From positions 1 to 62,051 of the forward strand of contig NZ_BMTV01000039.1 in the NCBI RefSeq assembly GCF_014649855.1: a DNA stretch of 62,051 nucleotides, written 5' to 3'. How positions within the stretch are numbered: the stretch's first letter is position 1; every line of letters begins with the position of its first letter. A program made the translations under genes and the position numbers. Origin of the DNA: Streptomyces roseolus. GTDB lineage: Bacteria > Actinomycetota > Actinomycetes > Streptomycetales > Streptomycetaceae. Below the pieces are notes generated by a model. That model worked only from the letters and a program-made list of their open reading frames with translations, did no database searches and was not told where the DNA came from. This document shows, in pieces, positions 56,124-62,051 of the stretch.

Positions 56124-57020
56124 TCAGCTTCCGAGGATGGTGATCGTGACCGGGATCATCACGAAGACGAGCATGAGGATGACGCCGGCCGTGACCGGCA
56201 GGACCATCGCGGCCGACGCCGCGTTCGCCTCGGCCTTCGCGTCGGACAGCAGCGCGATCCGCAGCTGCCGGGCCTGGGCCTGCAGCGTGGTGTAGACGGC
56301 GGCGCCCTCTCCGGCGAGCGCGAGGGTGTCGGCCGGGCGGGTCAGCTCGGGAATGCCGAGTTCGTCGCCGAGCTGCTTGAGCGCGTCCCACACGGTGACG
56401 CCGGCGAGGTCGGCCTGGTGGAAGACCTGCCGCATCCGGGCGAAGATCCAGCCGTCGCCGACCTGCGCGGTCTCCGTCAGGGCCTGGGCCGCGCCGCTGT
56501 TGGCGATACGGGCGAGCGCGACCCGCTCCAGGTAGGAGGCGGCCGCATGCCGGACGACCTGCCGGGCCGCGGCCGCGTCGCGCGCGACCTCCTTGCCCGG
56601 CCACAGCCAGAACAGCGCGGCCAGGGCCAGCGACACGACCACGGGCATCACGAACGGCAGCGGAGCGCCGGCCAGCGCGAGCAGCCCCTGCAGCAGCTGC
56701 GGGAGCAGCAGCCCGTACAGGGCGAACAGCACCCGCTTGCCGAGGTGTTCGGCGGGGCTGATGCGCAGCAGCGCCAGGTCCTGCGCGGGCAGGGTGATAC
56801 GGCCGCCGAACTCGCCGAGCAGCCGGGTACCGACCCGCTCGGGCAGGCTCCCGGTGGACACCGGCGCGGCCGAGGCCACGGTGGGGCCGCCGGCCTTGGC
56901 GACGTCGAGGCGGTCGAGCGCGGAGGCCAGGTCCCGGCGGACGGGCAGCAGCGCGCGGACGGCAAGTCCGATCAGCGCGCCGGCGGCGGCCGCGGGCAGG
57001 ACGGCGTGCATCGGGATCAC
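56124..57020 (-). CDS. tadC: TadC-like inner-membrane assembly protein (298 aa)
   Basis: Type II secretion F-domain protein, with membrane segments at ~5-25, 115-150 and 270-295 (VLPVTAGVILMLVFVMIPVT) and the cytoplasmic F domain between (ASYLERVALARIANSGAAQA, GDELGIPELTRPADTLALAG). TadB and TadC form the platform turned by the TadA ATPase. The GTG at 57020 overlaps the tadB stop. Confidence 0.85.
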   Translation of the reverse strand: MIPMHAVLPAAAAGALIGLAVRALLPVRRDLASALDRLDVAKAGGPTVASAAPVSTGSLPERVGTRLLGEFGGRITLPAQDLALLRISPAEHLGKRVLFALYGLLLPQLLQGLLALAGAPLPFVMPVVVSLALAALFWLWPGKEVARDAAAARQVVRHAAASYLERVALARIANSGAAQALTETAQVGDGWIFARMRQVFHQADLAGVTVWDALKQLGDELGIPELTRPADTLALAGEGAAVYTTLQAQARQLRIALLSDAKAEANAASAAMVLPVTAGVILMLVFVMIPVTITILGS

Positions 57021-57937
57021 CGGGGACCTCCCGTCAGGGCGAGCAGGGTGGAGGCGGGAAGCGGGTCGATCAGCCGCGGGTCGGGCTCGGTCCGCGCGAT
57101 CGTCCGCAGCCACCGCAGCGTGTAGGCGAACGCCCCGCCGAGGCCCGCGAGGACGAGCTGCCCGAGCGGGGACTGGTACCAGCCGGACCAGGCGTCGTTG
57201 AGCATGCAGCCGATGACGACGACGCAGATGACCATGGACACCATGCGGGAGGACTTGCGGACCTTCGCCCGGTCGGCCTCGATGCCACGGGCGTCCGCCG
57301 CCTGCTGGTGGATCGTGACCGCGAGCGCTTCGAGGGCGTCCGACAGGCCGGGCCCCTTGTAGACGGCGTGCGACTGGAACAGCAGCACGACGTGGTCGCT
57401 GACGCCGTCGGCGAGTTCGTCGGCGAACAGCGCGAAGGCGTCCTGGGCCTCCATGCCGCTGCGCAGCCGGTCGGACAGGGCTTGGACGTTCGCTGCGATC
57501 GGCCCGGGCGCGGCCTTGGCGGAGGCGCGGATGGTCTGCGGAAGGCTGATGCCGGCCTGGTGGATGCCGGCGAGGTGGTTGAGCCACTGCCCCAGCGCCT
57601 CCAGCCGCTCGATCCGCAAAGAGGCCGCGGTGCCGGGGTTGAGGACGTAGGGCAGGCCGAGGACGGCGGCGCCCGCGAGGAGGCCGTGGACGGGCCATCC
57701 GGTCCACGCCCACACCACCAGCGTGACGATGCCCGCAGCGGCCAGCAGGTGCCGCCAGCGGCGCTGCCACTTGTCGGGCAGACCCGCACGGGCACGCTGG
57801 ATCCGCCCAGCCATCCGGGACGCCGGCTTCGCCGGGTCGACGACCCGGCCGCGGGCCTCCCGTACGGCGGCGAAGACAGCGAGGACGGCGACGACGGCAC
57901 ACAGGGCCGCGACGAGAGCGAGCTGGGAGGTGTTCAC
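57017..57937 (-). CDS. tadB: TadB-like inner-membrane assembly protein (306 aa)
   Basis: Type II secretion F-family: membrane segments near the N-terminus (LVAALCAVVAVLAVFAA), at ~75-105 and in the C-terminal half (VSMVICVVVIGCMLNDAW), and the F domain (LRSGMEAQDAFALFADELAD, GPGLSDALEALAVTIHQQAA). GTG overlaps the tadA stop, and the stop overlaps tadC. Confidence 0.85.
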   Translation of the reverse strand: MNTSQLALVAALCAVVAVLAVFAAVREARGRVVDPAKPASRMAGRIQRARAGLPDKWQRRWRHLLAAAGIVTLVVWAWTGWPVHGLLAGAAVLGLPYVLNPGTAASLRIERLEALGQWLNHLAGIHQAGISLPQTIRASAKAAPGPIAANVQALSDRLRSGMEAQDAFALFADELADGVSDHVVLLFQSHAVYKGPGLSDALEALAVTIHQQAADARGIEADRAKVRKSSRMVSMVICVVVIGCMLNDAWSGWYQSPLGQLVLAGLGGAFAYTLRWLRTIARTEPDPRLIDPLPASTLLALTGGPR

Positions 57938-59520
57938 CGGCGCCCCACCGTCGCAAGCGGCCCCATCCAGGCCCCATAGGGGTTGTCGGTCAGCCACTCC
58001 CTGCGCATCAGCCCGGTCAGCTCCAGCTCGTCGATGAAGGACGGCATGTTCTTGTACACCGCGCGGATCTCCCCACCCTGCGGCGCGAACAGCTCGGTCG
58101 TCACCGGCCGCCCGCCCTCACCGACGACGTCGTGGACCTCGTAGATGTGCGAGACGAACCGGTGCTTCTGCCCGCCGATCGCCGTCTCGTCCAGATAGGT
58201 CAGGTAGACGACCAGGTCGATGGAAGACGCGATCAGGTGGTGGGCGGCCTCGGTCTGCATCCCCGCCTCGGTGCACAGCTGCACCAGCCGGCTGATGATG
58301 CCGTGCGGCCGCCGCACGTGCAGCGTGCACATCGACCCCGACCCGCCCGCGGACATCGCCTGCAGCATCGGCACGATCTCCGTCGAGCGGACCTCACCGA
58401 CGATCACCCGCGTCGCGTTGTACCGCAGCGCGGTCGCGAACATGTCGGAGATCGTCACCTCGCCGGCCGCGCCGCCGCCGCGGGTCTCGCCGTTGGACTG
58501 CCGCGCCTCGAACGCGTACGTCACCGGCCCCGGCTTCGGGCCCGGCTCGTCCAGGTACAGCTCGCGGTCCGACTCCAGCGTCACCAGCCGCTCCGACGGC
58601 GGGATCTCCCGCCCCAGCGCCCGCAGCAGCGACGTCTTGCCCGCACCCATGTCGCCGACGACCAGGATGTTCATCTTCGCGTGCACGCACGCCGTCAGGA
58701 ACCGCTCCAGCATGGGGTTGATCGACCCCCACTGCACCAGCTCCGCGATCCCGTGCTGACGGATCCGGTGCCGGCGGATCACCACCGACGGCCGCGTGGT
58801 CAGCAGACTCGCCGTCACCCGTGACCCGTCCGGCATGCGGAAGCCGACCATGGGGGTGGCCTGCGTCAGGGCCCGCTCGCCGTGACCGGACAGCCGCGCC
58901 ATCCGGTTGACCCACGTGATCAGCTCTTCGTGGCTGTCGGCGACCTTCTCGATCGTCTGCCGGGGGCGGTCGTGGTACTCCACGTGCGCGCGCAGCCCGT
59001 CGACCATCACGTCCTCGACGCCGTCCTGGTCGAGCAGCGACTGCAGCCGCCCGCCCCGGTACATCGAATCGAAGACCGCCGTCCCGATCGCCGTCTCCTG
59101 CTCCGCCGTCAGCGGGACGTTGCCCTGCGCGTAGGCGGTCGCCCAGTCCGCGACCGCGTTGCGCACCAGGCGGCGGGCCAAAGCGCGCCGGTCGGCCTCC
59201 TCCAGCAGCTTGTCGGGGTCCTCGGCGCTCAGCTTCGTCGACACCAGGGACTGGAGGTGCTCGATCACCTCCCACTCCACCGGCAGCGCGCCGGGCAGGC
59301 CCGCGAGCGACGGCACCGCCCCCACCCCACCGTCCGCGGCCGCCAGCGAGGCCGCGGCGGGAGCGTCGGGCGAGACGGCCGACGGAACGGCGGGCTGCGG
59401 GGAGCCGGTGGCGGTGGGGCGGCGCTGCCCGATCCGGCCGGCGAGCAGACCGGCGATGTCCGCCGGCCCCATCGGCGCTGGCGAACCCTCCGCGCCGGGA
59501 CGCTGCTGCGTGTCAGCCAC
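57934..59520 (-). CDS. tadA: TadA/CpaF-type secretion ATPase (528 aa)
   Basis: Motor ATPase of the Tad machine. N-terminal ~100 residues are a disordered linker, then a helical region and a PilT/VirB11-type core: GGRLQSLLDQDGVEDVMVDG, TQATPMVGFRMPDGSRVTAS, Walker A GDMGAGKTSLL (~300), Asp box VTLESDRELYLDEP, Walker B RVIVGEVRSTEIVPMLQAMS and the His box SMCTLHVRRPHG. All nucleotide-binding motifs are intact. Start overlaps the upstream CpaE-like gene by eight bases. Confidence 0.92.
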   Translation of the reverse strand: MADTQQRPGAEGSPAPMGPADIAGLLAGRIGQRRPTATGSPQPAVPSAVSPDAPAAASLAAADGGVGAVPSLAGLPGALPVEWEVIEHLQSLVSTKLSAEDPDKLLEEADRRALARRLVRNAVADWATAYAQGNVPLTAEQETAIGTAVFDSMYRGGRLQSLLDQDGVEDVMVDGLRAHVEYHDRPRQTIEKVADSHEELITWVNRMARLSGHGERALTQATPMVGFRMPDGSRVTASLLTTRPSVVIRRHRIRQHGIAELVQWGSINPMLERFLTACVHAKMNILVVGDMGAGKTSLLRALGREIPPSERLVTLESDRELYLDEPGPKPGPVTYAFEARQSNGETRGGGAAGEVTISDMFATALRYNATRVIVGEVRSTEIVPMLQAMSAGGSGSMCTLHVRRPHGIISRLVQLCTEAGMQTEAAHHLIASSIDLVVYLTYLDETAIGGQKHRFVSHIYEVHDVVGEGGRPVTTELFAPQGGEIRAVYKNMPSFIDELELTGLMRREWLTDNPYGAWMGPLATVGRR

Positions 59521-60382
59521 GACGTCCCCCTCGCTCCGCGAGCCGCTGCAGCATGCCGCTGATCTGCACGCTGCCGGTCCGGGCCGGGTACTGCTGCTGG
59601 ATCCGGCGCCTCGACGCCGCCGCCTCCAGCTGCTCCGTCGCCGTCCGCGCATGCCGCAACAGACCGCTGCGCGCATACCCCCGCGGCGGCCGGCCCCCGT
59701 TGGTGAAGAAGGAGCCCACCGCCGGCTCGAACGGCAGCGCACCCAGCACCGGCGTCTTCAGCGCGTCGGCGACCTGGTGGGCCCGTGCCGGGCCCTCCTC
59801 GATCAGCAGCAGCCCGAGCGCGTCCATCCCGCTGCCGTGCTCGGCGAGTTCGGTCCGCAGCGGCTCGATGATGTGCCGGGCCAGCGTCAGGGACTGCTCG
59901 GTGCCGCGTACGACGAGGAGCACCAGGTCGGCCTGGTGCAGCAGCGGCGCCGGCGTCAGCGAGGTATGCAGCCGCCCCGACTCCAGCGCCACCCGCCCGG
60001 CGTCGATGAAGACGTCGTGCCCGGCCTCCTCGGCCATCACGTGCAGCACCTCGGACAGCATCGGCCACGTCCGGCTCAGCGCACCGGCCTGCCCCGGGTC
60101 GGTCAGACCCGGCAAAAGCTTGCGGTGCCCGGCCTCGTCCAGCGGCCACAGATGCGACGCGAACGTGTTGGCCAGAGCCTCCGGCCCGGTCCGCTCCGCG
60201 GCCGCCAGATGATAGAGACCCTGGCCCGCGCCGACCTCGCCCTGGAGGAACCCGGCCCGCAGGGTCCCGCCGGCCGGATCGCACTCGGCCAGCAGAGACG
60301 GACGCTTCGAGGCGAGCGTGAGCGCGAGCGCGCTGGTGGTGACACCGCAGGACTTCGCGGAGACGAGAGCGGTGACCGGCAT
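59513..60382 (-). CDS. CpaE/MinD-like protein with degenerate P-loop (289 aa)
   Basis: TALVSAKSCGVTTSALALTL stands where CpaE/ParA-type ATPases have KGGxGKT; here the loop reads AKSCGVTT, so the signature lysine before Thr is replaced by Val. The rest fits the fold: LLAECDPAGGTLRAGFLQGE (switch Asp), DVFIDAGRVALES, DLVLLVVRGTEQSLTLARH. In Tad systems CpaE localises the apparatus. The variant loop is regular in Streptomyces Tad loci. Overlaps the SAF gene (TGATG). Confidence 0.8.
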   Translation of the reverse strand: MPVTALVSAKSCGVTTSALALTLASKRPSLLAECDPAGGTLRAGFLQGEVGAGQGLYHLAAAERTGPEALANTFASHLWPLDEAGHRKLLPGLTDPGQAGALSRTWPMLSEVLHVMAEEAGHDVFIDAGRVALESGRLHTSLTPAPLLHQADLVLLVVRGTEQSLTLARHIIEPLRTELAEHGSGMDALGLLLIEEGPARAHQVADALKTPVLGALPFEPAVGSFFTNGGRPPRGYARSGLLRHARTATEQLEAAASRRRIQQQYPARTGSVQISGMLQRLAERGGRRG

Positions 60383-61086
60383 CAGCTGCTCCGCGGCTGA
60401 CGGACGATCGCGACCCGGCCCTGGGAGGCACGAGTGGCGAGCAGCGGACCATCGGACGGCGCCACCGCGAGGTTGACGACGACGCTGCCGGAAGCGTCGG
60501 GCCGCGACACGCTCACCACGACCCCGCTCACCGTCGACGGCGGCGCCTCCGCCTTGCCCCCGGTCTGCTCGTTCTGCGCCGGAGTCGTGACCGCGAGGAC
60601 CTTGTCGCCCGGGGCGAGCGTCCCGGCCGGGGCCTGCCCCCGCTTCACCTGCACACCCACCTGCTGCTTGTCGTCCCCCAGACCGGTACCGGCCGAGAGC
60701 TGGGACGCGGTGAGCAGACCGCCCTTGCGCAGCTCCACCGCGGTTCGCTTGCCCACCACGGACGCCTTCTGCGCGGCGGGCATCGGGGTGAGCGCCGCGT
60801 CCGCGGACACCTCGGCGACGGTCAGGTCCGCCGCGGTGAGCGGCTGGCCGGCCGGGACGTCCCGGGCGACGGCCAGCACCTTGGTGCGGTCGCTCGCCGA
60901 CGTGACCGCCGCGGCCGACCCCAGACCCGCGACGGCCGCCAGGACCACGCACAGTGCCGCCACCGACCAGCGGCGCTCCTTCTTCACCGGCACGCTCGTG
61001 GTGATCGGGATCTCCGGACGCGACGGACTGGTGGGGCCACTGGGGTTGGAAGGGCGCGGGACCGGCGCCGACGTGGTCGTTTCCAT
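60382..61086 (-). CDS. CpaB/RcpC-like SAF-domain protein (234 aa)
   Basis: One membrane helix at ~40-62 (WSVAALCVVLAAVAGLGSAA), then an SAF domain at ~68-135 (VLAVARDVPAGQPLTAADLT, KGGLLTASQL) and a beta-rich RcpC-like part (APAGTLAPGDKVLAVTTPAQ). It is anchored in the membrane with its SAF domain outside, where such proteins bind wall or guide the pilus. First intact gene of the operon. Confidence 0.85.
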   Translation of the reverse strand: METTTSAPVPRPSNPSGPTSPSRPEIPITTSVPVKKERRWSVAALCVVLAAVAGLGSAAAVTSASDRTKVLAVARDVPAGQPLTAADLTVAEVSADAALTPMPAAQKASVVGKRTAVELRKGGLLTASQLSAGTGLGDDKQQVGVQVKRGQAPAGTLAPGDKVLAVTTPAQNEQTGGKAEAPPSTVSGVVVSVSRPDASGSVVVNLAVAPSDGPLLATRASQGRVAIVRQPRSS

Positions 61087-61132
61087 GGATGGTGCCTCTC
61101 AGAAAGCAGGAAGCGAAGAGGAACGGCGGGAG

Positions 61133-61977
61133 CTAGTTGAGGACCTGGACCTCGACGACGGTGATGTCGACGGCGCTCTGTCGGGTCTCGGTGAGCTGGC
61201 CGGACTGGCCCGTCGTCGCCTGCCAGTCGATGGACCAGGTCGACGTCGCAGTGACGTGGTATTTGCCCGTCGGGGTGGTCGAGGACGGGCTGGTGTAGCG
61301 GTGGCCGCAGTCCGGCGGCGGCTGCTTGCCGTACTCCGCCTTGTACGGGGTGCCGGGGGTCGTGCAGGTCACCGTTGTGCCGTCGCCCATATTCCATACG
61401 ATCTGAGTGACCTTCGCGGTCGCGCTCACGGTGACTCCGCCGGCTGACGCGGAAGCCGTGTTCGGGCCGTAGGTCTCCACACCGCGCTCGGTCCACATGT
61501 AGACGGGCAGACCCACCACGCCCTTGCCACCGGGCTTCGGGGTGATCCCAATCGCTGGAGGACGCAGCAGCATTTTGTCCAGCGCCCGTTGGGCGAGCAC
61601 TGCAGGGTCGATCGCGGCAGGAGGAGGTGCGCCGGGTCCTCTGTAGACCCAGATAGTGAGGGGACCGCACAGCCCCTCGTACACCGCACCGCCCTCGGAG
61701 GGGTCGTGCCCCTCCCAGAAGTGGCTGCCCGCAGGAGGCTGAGGGTCGGCCAGTTCGTACGTGCACTCCGGCTCCGGCTCCGCAGATCCGCCAGCAGGAT
61801 CCGTGGACGGATCTGCGGCCTTCGTCCCGCCGCTCCCATTCCCGCTCCCGCCGCTGCTCCCGCCACCGGTGCCGCCGCTCGCGCCGCCTCCGCCACCTGG
61901 AACCGTGACGTTGACACAGAAGAACCTGTCACACGGTTTGGCATGAGGGTTGGGGTCGGCCCAAGCGGGGATTACGC
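61133..61977 (-). pseudogene. Exported Tad-operon protein, 5' end removed by IS insertion
   Basis: The frame is open up to the IS tip and starts, without initiation codon, LGVIPAWADPNPHAKPCDRF, i.e. inside a signal peptide just before its cleavage site (AWA-D). A Gly/Ser linker follows, then CTYELADPQPPAGSHFWEGH, EGLCGPLTIWVYRGPG and a C-terminal PKD-like beta domain (VTQIVWNMGDGTTVTCTTPG, GKYHVTATSTWSIDWQATTG). The right-hand IS at CTAG replaced the start codon and most of the signal. The downstream genes may also be affected if their promoter lay upstream. Streptomyces Tad loci usually carry this protein as their first gene. Confidence 0.75.
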
Positions 61978-62051
61978 CTAGGGTCTGTTGTGAAAGTGCT
62001 GGTCACAGCCACTCGTTGATGGCTGCGACCAGCACGGTCGCTTCGTAGCGG
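61978..62051 (-). mobile_element. Downstream end of an IS5-family element with transposase C-terminus (partial)
   Basis: CTAGGGTCTGTTGTGAAAGT is the terminal repeat. On the minus strand, from the window edge to 62003, the codons read RYEATVLVAAINEWL-stop, the C-terminus of Streptomyces IS5-family transposases. With the matching N-terminus and terminal repeat at bases 1-76, both ends of one kind of element are represented, in the same orientation. Confidence 0.75.

Overview
The window reads as actinomycete chromosome, almost certainly Streptomyces. Coding DNA has very high G+C with third-position bias, GTG starts and ATGA/GTGA overlaps are common, and the content is typical of the genus: GntR-controlled pSAM2-type integrative elements (AICEs), a giant Rhs protein paired with an FG-GAP repeat protein, a Tad-type pilus operon and many IS5-family insertion sequences. 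The first and last bases lie inside the two opposite ends of one kind of IS5-family element, both copies with the transposase on the minus strand. The segment is therefore either bracketed by direct IS copies or is a contig that broke at them.

Layout. 0-12.7 kb is a mixed, decayed accessory region: a TnpB nuclease gene followed at once by a degenerate CRISPR-like 61-bp repeat series, a frameshifted DciA/DUF721 gene, an exported protein plus lipoprotein pair, an initiator tRNA-Met with a strong terminator, a sensor-kinase scrap fused to a tnpB scrap, and two larger proteins of unknown role (574 and 437 aa). 12.7-46.0 kb is the core of interest. 47.5-50.1 kb carries small ordinary genes (VOC, HEAT-like, hypothetical) and a DNA-polymerase-Y-like relic. 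50.2-61.1 kb is a Tad pilus/secretion operon on the minus strand, ending in a 1215-aa LysM-BTAD protein. Its most upstream neighbour, an exported protein, has lost its start to the right-hand IS.

Central region. A 2638-aa Rhs protein (26.2-34.2 kb) ends in a HINT domain and an HExxH zincin toxin, followed by an immunity gene, a terminator and a 23-bp repeat (two TGACGGCA half-sites). Four further copies of this repeat lie at 12.77, 13.95, 44.06 and 44.96 kb. They flank two AICEs (int, xis, rep, tra, GntR regulators) and two orphan units, each consisting of a short 3' stub of the Rhs HINT domain, a different toxin tip, a different immunity gene and a terminator. The integrase of AICE-1 is split: its first 83 codons are at 20.3 kb (+) and its other 339 at 45-46 kb (-). 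Each half stops at the same TA dinucleotide against the same kind of end of two different cargo-carrying IS5 elements. Undoing this inversion gives one head-to-tail array: Rhs-toxin1-immunity1-repeat-AICE2-repeat-toxin2-immunity2-repeat-AICE1-repeat-toxin3-immunity3-repeat. My reading is that AICEs of this type integrate just downstream of rhs and arrive with a new toxin/immunity tip, pushing older tips outward into an ordered archive. That is an inference; the repeats, stubs, gene order and split integrase are seen directly.

Limits. No database search was possible. Family names rest on recognised motifs, and the toxin and immunity classes, apart from the zincin, are not identified.
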